Source of the DNA: Streptomyces sp. P9-A2
GTDB lineage: Bacteria > Actinomycetota > Actinomycetes > Streptomycetales > Streptomycetaceae
Direction of reading: 5' to 3'
Length of the DNA: 64,000 nt
NCBI RefSeq assembly: GCF_036634175.1
Contig: NZ_JAZIFX010000001.1
Coordinates: 124,001 to 188,000 of the forward strand
The translations under genes were made by a program, and so were the position numbers. This document shows, one piece after another, positions 27,824-36,182 of the stretch (positions are counted from its first letter, which is position 1; the number at the start of each line of letters is the position of its first letter). The notes beneath the pieces were generated by a model. It searched no databases. It saw nothing but the letters and a program-made list of their open reading frames with translations, and was not told where the DNA came from.

Positions 27824-28160
27824 TCGGCGGTGGTGCGGTCAGGCCGCTGCGAACAGACCGCCGGCGGCACACCGTGGCAGCCGGCGTCGGCAAGGGGGCC
27901 AGGGGCGATCCATCTCGTCCTCTGCGCGGCCGGCCCGCCGGACAAGGAGATCGCTCCCGCCCGCACGACGAGGCTCGCCCGTGGTCCCGCTTCACAGTTG
28001 GGAGTGGGGCCACTTCGGATCTTTCTTCCGGTAGCCGGTCGAGGGACACCCGCCGGCCCTGGAGGTGGCGAAGCCCTCCGGTGTCCTTCACCGACACGGT
28101 GCGGGTGACGTCGTGACGTCCGGTGCGGAGTTGCCCGCGTCCTTCCACGTCGTACGCACG

Positions 28161-28206
28161 GCACCGGAGCCCGCACGCCGGGAGGGGCGTGCGGGCTCCG
28201 GTGCCG
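28161..28206 (-). terminator. Perfect 20-base hairpin terminator after the flotillin gene
   Basis: Arms GGCACCGGAGCCCGCACGCC (28161-28180) and its complement (28187-28206), loop GGGAGG. It begins seven bases after the stop of the minus-strand flotillin gene. Confidence 0.85.
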
Positions 28207-28212
28207 GAAATG

Positions 28213-29640
28213 TCACTCCGAGATGTCGACCTTGCCGTTGGCGGGCTCGACGGGAGCGGGCGTCGCCGACGTACCGCGCCGGGTGAGCCCCTGGAGGAGC
28301 TGCGCGAGGTCGACTCCGGTGGCGGAGTTGAGGAGCTCCATGCCCTGGACGACGTTGTCGGTGACGGTGCGCGTGAGCTGCCCCGCGCCGTCGGTGGAGA
28401 TGACGGTCAGCTTGTCCACGGCGGCCAGCGGCTCGGCGGCCTTGCCGACGACCTGCGGCAGCACCTCGACCAGCATCTGCAGCACCGCCGCGTCGCCGTA
28501 GCGTTCGAAGGCGTCGGCCTTCTTGTGCATGGCTTCGGCCTCCGCCGAACCCTTCGCAGCGATCGCGGCGGCGTCGGCGTCACCCTCGAGGCGTACGGCG
28601 TCGGCGAGCGCCGCGCGGTGGGCCTTCTCACCCTCACCGGTCAGCCGTGCCCGCTCGGCGGCCGCCTCGGCTTCCTTGACCGAGGCGATACGGCGGGCTT
28701 CGGCCTCCTGCTCGGCCTGGTAGCGGGCGGCGTCGGCGGGCTTGCGGACCTTGGTGTCCAGTTCGCGGTCGGTCAGCGCGGCCTGCCGGGCCGCGACCTT
28801 CTCCTGCTCCTGCAGGACCTCCTGCCGCCGGGCTGCCTCGGCGAGCGGGCCGGCGGCGTCGGCGCGGGCGGCGGCCTCGTCCGTCTCGGCCTTGATCTCG
28901 GCCTGCTTCAGGGCGAAGGTGCGCTGGGCGATCGCGATCTCCTCCTCCGCCTTGAGCCGGGCCTGCTCGGAGGCGCGCCGGGCGACGGCCTCGGCGATGT
29001 CGGCCTCCTGCTTGGCGCGGGCCGCCTCGGGCCGGCCCAGGTCCTGCAGGTAGGAGCCCTCGGTGGTGATGTCCTGGATCTGGAAGGCGTCCAGCACGAG
29101 GCCCTGCCCGGACAGGCTGGCCTCGGCCTCCTCCGCGACCTGCCCGGCGAAGGCGGCACGGTCGCGGATGATGTCCTCGACGGACATGCGCCCGACGATG
29201 GAGCGCAGCGCGCCGGAGAGCACTTCCTGCGTGAACCCGACGATGCCGTCCTGCTGGTCGAGGAAGCGCTGGGCCGCGGCGCGGATCGAGTCCTCGGTGC
29301 CGCCGACCTTGACGATGGCGACACCCTCGAGGTTCGCCTTCACCCCGCGCAGGGTGACCGCGCCCCGGACAGCGATCGGAATGTGCCGGCTGGACAGTTC
29401 GAGGGTGAACTTCTGCTGGACGAAGGGCACGACGAAAACACCGCCGCCGACCACGACCTTCTGGCCGCTGTTGTCGGTGAAGATCCGGCCGGTCTCGGGG
29501 TCGGTGGACTGCTTGCCGCGCCGGCCGGTGACGATGAACGCCTCGCTGGGGCCCGCGACCTTGTAGCGAGTGACCACCACGAGCGCCAGCAGGACCAGGA
29601 GTACGACGACTCCTACCACTGCTATCAGTACAGAGCTCAT
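28213..29640 (-). CDS. Flotillin-like SPFH domain protein
   Basis: A 475-residue membrane-anchored scaffold protein. An N-terminal membrane segment (LIAVVGVVVLLVLLALVVVT) is followed by the SPFH domain (SEAFIVTGRRGK, VVVGGGVFVVPFVQQKFTLE, VKANLEGVAIVKV, VGRMSVEDIIRDR) and a long Ala/Glu-rich coiled coil (~200-370, many EAEA..KAEE repeats). The C-terminal region (VLPQVVGKAAEPLAAVDKLT) matches flotillin. In Bacillus flotillins order membrane microdomains and are paired with NfeD; an NfeD-like gene lies directly upstream here. Start ATG 29640. A perfect terminator follows. Confidence 0.93.
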   Translation of the reverse strand: MSSVLIAVVGVVVLLVLLALVVVTRYKVAGPSEAFIVTGRRGKQSTDPETGRIFTDNSGQKVVVGGGVFVVPFVQQKFTLELSSRHIPIAVRGAVTLRGVKANLEGVAIVKVGGTEDSIRAAAQRFLDQQDGIVGFTQEVLSGALRSIVGRMSVEDIIRDRAAFAGQVAEEAEASLSGQGLVLDAFQIQDITTEGSYLQDLGRPEAARAKQEADIAEAVARRASEQARLKAEEEIAIAQRTFALKQAEIKAETDEAAARADAAGPLAEAARRQEVLQEQEKVAARQAALTDRELDTKVRKPADAARYQAEQEAEARRIASVKEAEAAAERARLTGEGEKAHRAALADAVRLEGDADAAAIAAKGSAEAEAMHKKADAFERYGDAAVLQMLVEVLPQVVGKAAEPLAAVDKLTVISTDGAGQLTRTVTDNVVQGMELLNSATGVDLAQLLQGLTRRGTSATPAPVEPANGKVDISE

Positions 29641-29788
29641 ATGTGTGAAATCCCCTCAGCCCTCCCCGGGGGACGGCGATGTGGTTCGGATCGGACATGA
29701 ACGTGGGCAATGCGGAACACGGGACATACGGCGACCGCGGGAACGGAAGGCTCGGGCGGGTGGGCGGCGCGCTGCGGTGACGTACCGG

Positions 29789-30298
29789 TCAGCGCTCGAC
29801 CGGCCGGACCGCCACCGATGTCGCGGACAGCGCGGACTCCACCCAGACCTCGACGCCCCGCGCGACGGGCCCTGAGCTCTTCGCGGCCAGCTTCAGCGGC
29901 TGTCCGGCGAGATACACCAGCACCTCTCCGTACCCCTGGGCCGGGATGGCGGTCACCACGGAGCCGGAGGTGCCGACGAGATCGCCGCCGCGCGGGGTGG
30001 CAGCTGTCTGGTCCCGCATGAGGGCGCGGCTGAGCTTCCAGGTCAACCACCCCGCGGCCGTCCCGGCCACCACACCGACCGCCGTCGCTCCGGTGGTCCC
30101 CAGATCCGTCGTGCCGAGGACGATCGCGCCGCCGAAGCCGAGCATGGACACGAACCCGGCGATGACCGGCAGCGACAGGAGTCCGTCGAACAGCCCGTCC
30201 AGCACGCCGCCGAACAGGCCTTCCAGGATCCCGTCGAAGATCAACGAGAACAGCAACAGAAGCAGTCCCGCGATACCGAGACCCACAAACCAGTCCAT
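29789..30298 (-). CDS. NfeD-like membrane protein with C-terminal OB-fold
   Basis: A 169-residue protein: membrane segments at ~5-25 (GLGIAGLLLLLFSLIFDGIL), ~45-65 and ~70-95, then a small beta-rich domain (GGDLVGTSGSVVTAIPAQGY, GEVLVYLAGQPLKLAAKS) as in the OB-fold of NfeD proteins. It lies 148 bases upstream of the flotillin gene in the same direction, the usual flotillin/NfeD pairing. ATG 30298 was chosen because MDWFVGLG begins the first membrane segment. Part of the microdomain/membrane-stress system by analogy. Confidence 0.82.
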   Translation of the reverse strand: MDWFVGLGIAGLLLLLFSLIFDGILEGLFGGVLDGLFDGLLSLPVIAGFVSMLGFGGAIVLGTTDLGTTGATAVGVVAGTAAGWLTWKLSRALMRDQTAATPRGGDLVGTSGSVVTAIPAQGYGEVLVYLAGQPLKLAAKSSGPVARGVEVWVESALSATSVAVRPVER

Positions 30299-30797
30299 TC
30301 GGGCCTCGCTTCCACTCGGTGATCTCCCGCATCCGCATACTCCCACACGGCCCGGCTCGAACACATTGCCGGAACTCGGCAATCTTTACGCGTTCTTGAT
30401 GCCGCCTTCCGACGGATGCCGGGGTTCCGCTCCCGCTCCGGCCGCGGTACAGGTTACGGAGACGCGAGGCGAGATGCCCACGGCCCCCGCGTCTCGGCCC
30501 GGGGCGCGGCGGGGCGCCGGGCGGCACACAGCCGTTGCTCTACTCCGGCAGGATCAACGCCCCTGGGCCGACCGCGAGGGCCTGCGGGACCGTCCGGCGC
30601 GGGGACCTCTCCAACATGCCGTGTCCCAGCCGGCGAGGTTCCCGCGACGTACGACGAGACAGGTCACGGCGTGGGGTGGCGCGGCGAGGAACCGAAAAAC
30701 ATCAGCTGATTCCTGTCAAGTGGATCGCTCGACGCGGGAAGTACGTCTTCGCCGGCCCTTCGGCCGCGACCGGCTGAAGCCGCGGGGCGGCAGCACC
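30299..30797. other. Stretch without a recognisable gene
   Basis: Upstream of the NfeD-like gene the sequence is briefly AT-rich (30360-30410: ACACATTGCCGGAACTCGGC, then AATCTTTACGCG), a probable promoter. Further on only random frames are seen up to the copper-binding-protein remnant. Confidence 0.4.
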
Positions 30798-31021
30798 TTG
30801 ATCGCGGGCGTCCTGTCCCGGCACGCCGGTTACTACGCCGACATCGGCCCGGGCTGTGCTCGAGGTCTGTGCCATCGTCTGCACAGCGTCGTCGTACGGG
30901 GAGGAGTGCGCCCTCCACTCGGACATGCACGAGCACTGCCGCGTGTGCGCCAAGGTGTGCCGGCGGTGCGAACCGGTGTGCGACGAACTGCTCGCCCGGC
31001 TGGGCCAATGCCTGTCCGCGT
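30798..31021 (+). pseudogene. Remnant of a DUF326 four-helix-bundle copper-binding protein
   Basis: One frame reads LIAGVLSRHAGYYADIG, then after a frame change near 30850 another reads VLEVCAIVCTASSYGEECAL and HCRVCAKVCRRCEPVCDELL. The CxxxC spacing and the EHCRVCA..CRRCE..C motif are those of the DUF326/Csp-like copper-storage proteins. The first helix is missing and the two halves are out of frame. It lies just before the sirtuin gene. Confidence 0.6.
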
Positions 31022-31106
31022 GCGCCCGGGCGGCCCCTACGGACGGCGGACGGCGGACGGCGGACGGCACAAACGGGGAGGGCCGCCTGTTCCGTACCCT
31101 GGCGGT

Positions 31107-32006
31107 ATGCGCATGCGCCCCACTCTGAGCTGGTCCCCCGCCGAGGACTTGCCACCCGGCACCACGGATCTGGAGCCGGTCGCCGAGACGCTGAGTACCG
31201 GCGGGGTGCTGGTACTCAGCGGGGCGGGGATCTCCACGGAGTCGGGCATCCCCGACTACCGGGGCGAGGGCGGGAGCCTGAGCCGGCACACTCCGATGAC
31301 CTACCAGGACTTCACCGCCGGCATCCAGGCCCGGCGCCGGTACTGGGCGCGCAGCCACCTCGGCTGGCGCACCTTCGGCCGCGCCCGCCCCAACCCCGGG
31401 CACCGGGCCGTGACCGCGTTCGCGCGGCACGGCCTGCTCACCGGTGTGATCACCCAGAACGTCGACAGCCTGCACCAGGCCGCGGGCAGCGAGGACGTCG
31501 TGGAACTCCACGGAAGTCTGGCCCGGGTCGTCTGCCTTTCCTGCGGCGCCCTCAGCCCGCGCCGCGAACTCGCCCGGCGGCTGGAGGAGGCCAATACGGG
31601 CTTCGAGCCGGTGGCCGCCGGAATCAACCCGGACGGTGACGCCGACCTCACCGACGAACAGGTCGAGGGTTTCCGCGTGCTGCCCTGCACGCTCTGCGGC
31701 GGCATCCTCAAGCCGGACGTGGTGTTCTTCGGCGAAGCCGTTCCGCCGCGGCGGGTCGAGCACTGCCGCACGCTGGTCCGTGAGGCGGCCTCGCTACTGG
31801 TTCTGGGATCTTCGCTGACGGTGATGTCCGGGCTCCGGTTCGTCCGCCAGGCGGCCCAGGCCGGAAAGCCCGTACTGATCGTCAACCGGGACCCCACCCG
31901 GGGTGACCGGCACGCCGCCACCCGGGTCGCGCTCCCGCTGGGAACGGCCCTCACCACCCTGGCCGACCGGCTGAACATCCCCGTCGACGACGAGTTGACG
32001 GCCTGA
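31107..32006 (+). CDS. Sir2-family NAD-dependent protein deacylase
   Basis: A 299-residue sirtuin. NAD-binding motifs GAGISTESGIPDYRG and TQNVDSLH, catalytic His135 in ELHGS, four zinc ligands Cys143/Cys146 and Cys194/Cys197, and KPDVVFFGEAVP with the closing GSSLTVMSG and VNRDPT. It is complete and zinc-bearing, thus a true deacylase, not one of the NADase-type defence SIR2 domains. Length is somewhat above the usual 240-250 because of an insertion in the zinc module and an N-terminal extension. ATG 31107 was chosen; another ATG lies at 31113. Confidence 0.93.
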   Translation: MRMRPTLSWSPAEDLPPGTTDLEPVAETLSTGGVLVLSGAGISTESGIPDYRGEGGSLSRHTPMTYQDFTAGIQARRRYWARSHLGWRTFGRARPNPGHRAVTAFARHGLLTGVITQNVDSLHQAAGSEDVVELHGSLARVVCLSCGALSPRRELARRLEEANTGFEPVAAGINPDGDADLTDEQVEGFRVLPCTLCGGILKPDVVFFGEAVPPRRVEHCRTLVREAASLLVLGSSLTVMSGLRFVRQAAQAGKPVLIVNRDPTRGDRHAATRVALPLGTALTTLADRLNIPVDDELTA

Positions 32007-32081
32007 GCGGGGTCTGTACGGTGAACAGGTTAACTCCCGAGCTGGAAGCGGCAGTTGATGACTGACGTGACGAGTGACCAC

Positions 32082-32104
32082 TGAACGCTTGATTCAAGCG
32101 TTCA
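32082..32104. terminator. Inverted repeat between sirtuin and VOC genes
   Basis: Perfect eleven-base arms TGAACGCTTGA (32082-32092) and TCAAGCGTTCA (32094-32104) with one base between. It lies between convergent genes and overlaps the last codons of the minus-strand gene; probably a two-way terminator. Confidence 0.5.
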
Positions 32105-32549
32105 CTGCCGCCTCCTTGGAGAAGTCAAGCCGAGTGGATTTCGCTTCGCGAAGGACCAGGCGAAAGGGCGGCAGCCAACCGCGATGGCGGCCCTCGACGC
32201 AGAACTGGTCGCCTTCCGGATCGGCGAGCACCACATGCCCCTCCTCGGGGCGTTGACCGATGTCGATGTGGCGGGCGCCGAGCCCGAGTGCCCTCGCCAC
32301 CACCTGCTGCTGGTCGTCGAGGGACGTGCTCGTCAGGTCGAAGTGCATCCGGTTCTGGCCCGACTTCTGCTCCCGGGCGGGGAGAAATCGGAGCCGGAAC
32401 CCTGTGTCGTCGTTCGGTAGGAGAGTGGGCCCGTCGTCGGATTCGTGGGCCGTCTCCCAACCCAGGAGACCGGCCCAGAAGCGCGAGAGGCGGAAGGGAT
32501 CGTTCGCATCGAAGCAGAGGGCGTGGAGCTGAGACGTCATCTTCCGCAT
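32094..32549 (-). CDS. VOC (glyoxalase-like) family protein, C-terminus probably altered
   Basis: A 151-residue protein with one clear VOC half: LHALCFDANDPFRLSRFWAG, LLGWETAHESDDGPTLLPND, NRMHFDLTSTSLDDQQQVVA and VVLADPEGDQFCVE. Members of this glyoxalase_6/18 type usually continue with a second VOC half after FCV.E. Here the sequence instead goes into a basic tail (RHRGWLPPFRLVLREAKSTR) and stops in the inverted repeat at 32094, so the second half seems lost. Start either ATG 32549 or ATG 32540. Function unknown. Confidence 0.72.
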   Translation of the reverse strand: MRKMTSQLHALCFDANDPFRLSRFWAGLLGWETAHESDDGPTLLPNDDTGFRLRFLPAREQKSGQNRMHFDLTSTSLDDQQQVVARALGLGARHIDIGQRPEEGHVVLADPEGDQFCVEGRHRGWLPPFRLVLREAKSTRLDFSKEAAVNA

Positions 32550-32919
32550 ATCCGATCCGCCGGCTCGCCGCCCGCACCCGCCGATCGTGCGGGCGGCGAG
32601 CCGGCAACAGGGCTTCGTCCAAGTCGTGGGGGAGCCTGCCCCTGTGGCCCCGCCCGGTCAACTCGTTTTCGCTCACCACCGTCGCCACAGCCCTCCGTGG
32701 GCAGGAGCCGGGCGGTGGGCCGCGGCCGAGATCCGTGCCTGCGGACAGAGGTCGTCGGATCGTGGGGGCCGGCGGACCTCGTCCTCGGCAACGCGGGTGT
32801 CCACCTGTCCGCCGCGCGGCAGGCGTGGATGGCTTACGGCCGGGAGTGGTCGTGAGACGGCCGATGGGGGGTACAGGGGGTGCCGTCAGGACAAGAACTT
32901 CTCCCGTGAGGGCCCAAGG
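32550..32919. other. Stretch without a recognisable gene
   Basis: Only random open frames are present between the VOC gene and the gene at 32920, whose promoter should lie here. Confidence 0.4.
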
Positions 32920-33342
32920 ATGACCGATGACGCCTACCTCGTCCTGCTGAACGGCACGGCCGTGACGATCGGCGTGCCCCCCGCGGCCGTCGGGGAACTG
33001 GCCTGTATGGAGACCCCCGCGGTCCGGGCATGGCTGCAAGCGCAGGGGATCACCGCGACGTCCCCCGGCTTTCGGCTGCTGCCGCCCGAGGAGACGGCAG
33101 CCCTTCCCGACGATGCCGAGCGGCTGCCCGTCCCTCTCGGGGAGGAGGAGCTGAGCCGCGTACGCCGGCATGCCGCGCCGCCCGACGTCGCCCGGCTGGA
33201 GGAGGAACTACTGGCCTACCGTTCCCGCGCGGACGGCAGGGACGCACTGCTCGCCCGTGCCCTGGCAGCCGGGGTTCCGGCGCGCCGCATCGCGGAACTG
33301 ACCGGTGAAGACCTGGCCGTCGTCGAGGCGTTGACGCACTGA
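32920..33342 (+). CDS. Small protein of unknown function (140 aa)
   Basis: Starts MTDDAYLVLLNGTAVTIGVP at ATG 32920, seven bases after GAGGG. The middle is acidic (EEETAAL-like, LPVPLGEEELSRVRRHAAPP) and a helical segment ARLEEELLAYRSRADGRDAL leads to RALAAGVPARRIAELTGED at the C-terminus, which looks like a single helix-turn-helix. A DNA-binding role is possible but unproven. Codon use is typical of the surrounding genes. Confidence 0.6.
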   Translation: MTDDAYLVLLNGTAVTIGVPPAAVGELACMETPAVRAWLQAQGITATSPGFRLLPPEETAALPDDAERLPVPLGEEELSRVRRHAAPPDVARLEEELLAYRSRADGRDALLARALAAGVPARRIAELTGEDLAVVEALTH

Positions 33343-33582
33343 CACCACCTCTGCCGGACCGCGGCCGCGACCGGGCCCCGGCCGACGGCGGCGCGCCGTA
33401 AGCCGGTGGCCCGCCCTCCGGCCGCCCCGGCCGCGCAGGGGTCACCTCGCACCGGCAGGTGCGGTGACGTTGCGTCAAATATTGGCTCTCGAAGGTGCTT
33501 TCGTTGCAAACAGGGGCAGCCGGGACGCCAGGCCGGTACCGCGGCGGGCCAGCCTACGCACACCTGAGAGGAGACACATCAC

Positions 33583-34455
33583 ATGGTCAGGTCAAGCGGC
33601 AGCGTCCGGGTGGGCACGGCGTCCGTGGCCGGTGTTCTGGCCGGCACGGTGCTGGTCGGTTGCGGCAACGACGGCGACTCGCCGGAGGGGAAGGACCGCT
33701 CCGCGGGGAAGGAGACGTCCAGCGCTCGGGAGCAGGGCACGGAGGCCGTCCGTTCCGCTTACGACAGGACGGCCGAGCAGGACACCGCGCGGGTGACGCT
33801 GCGCGTGCAGACCTCGGCCGACGGCACCTCGGTGACGGCGAACGGCCGGGGGACCGTCGACCTGGAGGACGGTGACAGCGTCATGACCCTCGGCGCGCAG
33901 GGCGAGCGCATGGAACAGCGGGTCGTCGATCAGGTGCTCTACCAGAAGCTTCCCCGGGGCGAGACCCCCGGCGGTAAGCCGTGGATCAAGATCGACTTGC
34001 AGAAGGTCGCCGAGCGCCGGGGAGTCGGGGACCAGTCCGTGAACGATCCCGCCCAGGCGGCCACGTTCACCAAGGCGATCGACGACAAGGACGTCACCCG
34101 CAAGGGCACCGCCAAAGTCGGCGAGGTGAACACCACCCACTACCGGGTCGCCGTCGACGTCGTCGAACTCCCCAACGGTGCCACTCTGCGGCAACAACTC
34201 GGTCCGACGCTGCCGATGGACGTGTGGCTCGACGACGACGGCCGCATCCGGCGGCAGCAGATCGACATGACGCTCAAGGCCCCCGCGGAGAGCGGTGCCC
34301 CGGACCGGGCCTCCTCGTCCTCCCAGCAGGCGAAGGTGCGCACCGTCATGGAGTTCAGCGACTTCGGTACGGACGTGGAGGCAGAGGCGCCGCCGTCCCG
34401 GCAGGTCACCGACCTGACCCAGAAGGCCCTCGAAGGCAGCCGGAAGCAGGGCTGA
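33583..34455 (+). CDS. Secreted lipoprotein, LppX/LprG-like
   Basis: A 290-residue lipoprotein: signal peptide with lipobox LVGC (Cys27), a Ser/Glu-rich spacer, and a beta-rich domain with AEQDTARVTLRVQTSADGTS, YQKLPRGETPGGKPWIKIDL, VGEVNTTHYRVAVDVVELPN and PMDVWLDDDGRIRRQQIDMT. The last two are hallmarks of the LppX_LprAFG-like fold of actinobacterial lipoproteins that carry lipids. Start ATG 33583 behind AGAGGAGA. A TGACG-TTG-CGTCA dyad lies at 33465-33477. It is followed at 25 bases by a membrane protein gene, so an operon is likely. Confidence 0.8.
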   Translation: MVRSSGSVRVGTASVAGVLAGTVLVGCGNDGDSPEGKDRSAGKETSSAREQGTEAVRSAYDRTAEQDTARVTLRVQTSADGTSVTANGRGTVDLEDGDSVMTLGAQGERMEQRVVDQVLYQKLPRGETPGGKPWIKIDLQKVAERRGVGDQSVNDPAQAATFTKAIDDKDVTRKGTAKVGEVNTTHYRVAVDVVELPNGATLRQQLGPTLPMDVWLDDDGRIRRQQIDMTLKAPAESGAPDRASSSSQQAKVRTVMEFSDFGTDVEAEAPPSRQVTDLTQKALEGSRKQG

Positions 34456-34480
34456 TCCGTCTCGTACCGAAGGAGCGACC

Positions 34481-34888
34481 ATGACATCGACGCAAGGACA
34501 CCACGGGGGGTGGCAGGGCGGCCCCGCCGGTCCGGGTGAGCGCCGCAACGGGTTCGGTGTCGCGGCTCTGGTTCTAGGACTGGTCGGCGCCGTACTGTTC
34601 TGGACCGTGATCGGCGGGATCGTACTCGGTCTGCCGGCGCTGATCTTCGGAGTGATCGGCCACCGGCGCAAGAAGCACGGCGTGGCCACCAATGGAACGA
34701 TGTCCGTGATCGGCGCGGTGATCGGCGCGCTCGCACTCATCACCTCCTCGGTGCTCCTGGCCATGGGCGCGGCCGTGTTCAACAGCGACGAATTCAAGAG
34801 CTACACCGAATGTGTCGAGCACGCCGACACCGAAGCCGACCGACAGCAGTGCGCGCAGAACTTCGACCGGGACGTCGACAACCGGTGA
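34481..34888 (+). CDS. DUF4190-like membrane protein
   Basis: A 135-residue protein: Gly-rich start, two hydrophobic segments separated by a basic turn (VIGGIVLGLPALIFGVIGHR, RKKHG, then IGAVIGALALITSSVLLAMG), and a C-terminal polar tail with two cysteines (YTECVEHADTEADRQQCAQN). This is the DUF4190 pattern common in Streptomyces, often near lipoproteins. AAGGAGCGACC precedes ATG 34481. Its transcript meets the minus-strand ribosomal genes at the 56-base palindrome. Confidence 0.78.
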   Translation: MTSTQGHHGGWQGGPAGPGERRNGFGVAALVLGLVGAVLFWTVIGGIVLGLPALIFGVIGHRRKKHGVATNGTMSVIGAVIGALALITSSVLLAMGAAVFNSDEFKSYTECVEHADTEADRQQCAQNFDRDVDNR

Positions 34889-34999
34889 GCCCCGGTGGTC
34901 AGGGCCGGGACGGATTCCTCCGGAAGGTGCGGGTCTTCTTCGACGGCACCGTGTGAGCGCCGGTCGAGCATCGGCCGGCCTTCCGCTCCGCTCCCCCGT

Positions 35000-35055
35000 C
35001 GGCGCGATGGGCGGCCCGGTACCGCGATCGCGGTACCGGGCCGCCCATCGCGCCG
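35000..35055. terminator. 56-base perfect palindrome between convergent genes
   Basis: The sequence from 35000 to 35055 equals its own reverse complement at every base (CGGCGCGATGGGCGGCCCGG at the left end, centre CGCGATCGCG). With no loop it makes a 28-pair cruciform or hairpin. It lies between the plus-strand membrane protein gene (ends 34888) and the minus-strand rpmJ (ends 35061), the place of a two-way terminator. Confidence 0.8.
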
Positions 35056-35060
35056 GCGCG

Positions 35061-35183
35061 TCAGCCCTGGCGGGCCTTGAAACGCGGATCCTTCTTGTTG
35101 ATCACGAACGTCACGCCTCGCCGACGCACCACCTGGGCACCCGGCTTGGCCTTCAGCGAGCGCAAGGACTTGCGTACCTTCAT
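35061..35183 (-). CDS. rpmJ: 50S ribosomal protein L36, zinc-free form
   Basis: A 40-residue basic protein, [20 protein letters not shown] and [20 protein letters not shown], which aligns with bacterial L36. All cysteines of the zinc site are missing, so this is the C-minus paralogue that replaces the zinc form when zinc is short. ATG 35183 was chosen from family length; an in-frame ATG at 35273 overlaps the rpmG stop as ATGA and would add 30 unrelated residues. It forms an operon with rpmG. Confidence 0.9.
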   Translation of the reverse strand: MKVRKSLRSLKAKPGAQVVRRRGVTFVINKKDPRFKARQG

Positions 35184-35269
35184 CAGGGCCTTCTTCCGCG
35201 GTATCGAACGGGCGGGGGCGCCCTCGGCTCCCCCTCGGGGCCTCCGCCACAGGGCGACGGAGGCAGGTG

Positions 35270-35434
35270 TCATCGCTCTTCGCGGAAGAGGACGTGCTCA
35301 CCGGCGACCGGGTCGTACTTCCGCAGGACCAGCCGGTCGGGATCGTTCAGACGGTTCTTGCGGGTCACGTAGGTGACCCCCGTGCCTACTGTCGACCTCA
35401 GCTTGACGACCGGCCGTGCAGTGCTGCGTGCCAT
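35270..35434 (-). CDS. rpmG: 50S ribosomal protein L33, zinc-free form
   Basis: A 54-residue protein: [40 protein letters not shown], then [14 protein letters not shown]. It matches L33 end to end but lacks the two CxxC pairs, so it is a C-minus form. Such paralogues in Streptomyces are commonly under the zinc regulator Zur; I do not see a clear Zur box here. ATG 35434 follows AAAGGAGC. A small perfect hairpin lies 20-40 bases upstream in the leader. Confidence 0.92.
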   Translation of the reverse strand: MARSTARPVVKLRSTVGTGVTYVTRKNRLNDPDRLVLRKYDPVAGEHVLFREER

Positions 35435-35454
35435 GAGGTGCTCCTTTCGCCACC

Positions 35455-35475
35455 GCCCGAGCCATTGACTCGGGC
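35455..35475 (-). promoter_or_regulatory. Leader hairpin upstream of rpmG
   Basis: GCCCGAG (35455-35461), seven-base loop, CTCGGGC (35469-35475). It lies 21 bases before the rpmG start and could be a leader structure involved in ribosomal-protein autoregulation. The rest of 35476-35738 shows no gene. Confidence 0.35.
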
Positions 35476-35738
35476 ATGCCAGACATAGTGGACAACAGTG
35501 TCGACGGGCTCCGTATTCCGCGTCCCACGTTCAGCAGGCCGGGACCGCCGCCCGCTCCGTGCCCGGCACCTCGCCGGGCGGACCGATGCCACGTGCAAAA
35601 GATCATGGAGGGCGGTCACCCACGCGGCGAAGGGCTCCGCAGTGCTTCAGCCGAAGGACCGTCCCCGTGGGCCATGGGTGAGACCCGGGGACACCGCGTC
35701 AGCGCCGTCCACCGGGCCTTCGGCACCGGCCACAAGGG

Positions 35739-36182
35739 TCAGGTGGCGGGGCGGGCAGTGTGGTCGGGGTGGTGCCGGGTACGGCGGGCCTCCTTCATCT
35801 CCGCCTCGTACAGGTGGTCACGCCCCTCGGCCAGTTCCTGCCGGATCCCCTGCTCGATCTGCTGGAAGGGCCGGTAGTACGTGGCGTTGTACGCCTCGAC
35901 GATCTGGAAGGTCCAGTGCCCCGGGATCACGTTGCGGCCGAGGATCTCACGCTCCACCCGGTCCGCCTGCTCTTCGTGGCCGGCCTCGCGGAGCAGGCGC
36001 ACCGCGTCGTCGAGGGCGAGGTCGGCGCCGCCGGTCAGCTGGTGGAACGCATAGAGCGCACCACGGGCCCGTTCGGCCGTCTCCAGCGCCTTCGACAGTC
36101 CGCCCAGGGCTTTGACCGTCGTGTCGGAAACGCCGTCCGGCCGCCGGTGCTCAGGGGCGGGGTGCTGCGCGTTCGTGTTCAT
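35739..36182 (-). CDS. Conserved actinobacterial protein of unknown function (147 aa)
   Basis: After a polar start (MNTNAQHPAPEHRRPDG) the protein is helical: VKALGGLSKALETAERARGA, YAFHQLTGGADLALDDAVRL, LREAGHEEQADRVEREILGR, NVIPGHWTFQIVEAYNATYY and a C-terminal EAEMKEARRTRHH. This arrangement is widespread in Streptomyces and Mycobacterium as a protein without assigned role. ATG 36182 follows GGGGAAC; the frame is open to 36365 but the extra part looks random. Confidence 0.75.
   Translation of the reverse strand: MNTNAQHPAPEHRRPDGVSDTTVKALGGLSKALETAERARGALYAFHQLTGGADLALDDAVRLLREAGHEEQADRVEREILGRNVIPGHWTFQIVEAYNATYYRPFQQIEQGIRQELAEGRDHLYEAEMKEARRTRHHPDHTARPAT

Noticed and set aside
31107..32006. 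Sirtuin considered as a defence-type SIR2 NADase
   Set aside because: It has the complete zinc module and deacylase motifs and no effector or sensor domain attached.
35435..35520. Zur box upstream of rpmG
   Set aside because: I looked for an AT-rich TGAAAAT-type dyad and found none; only a GC hairpin is present.
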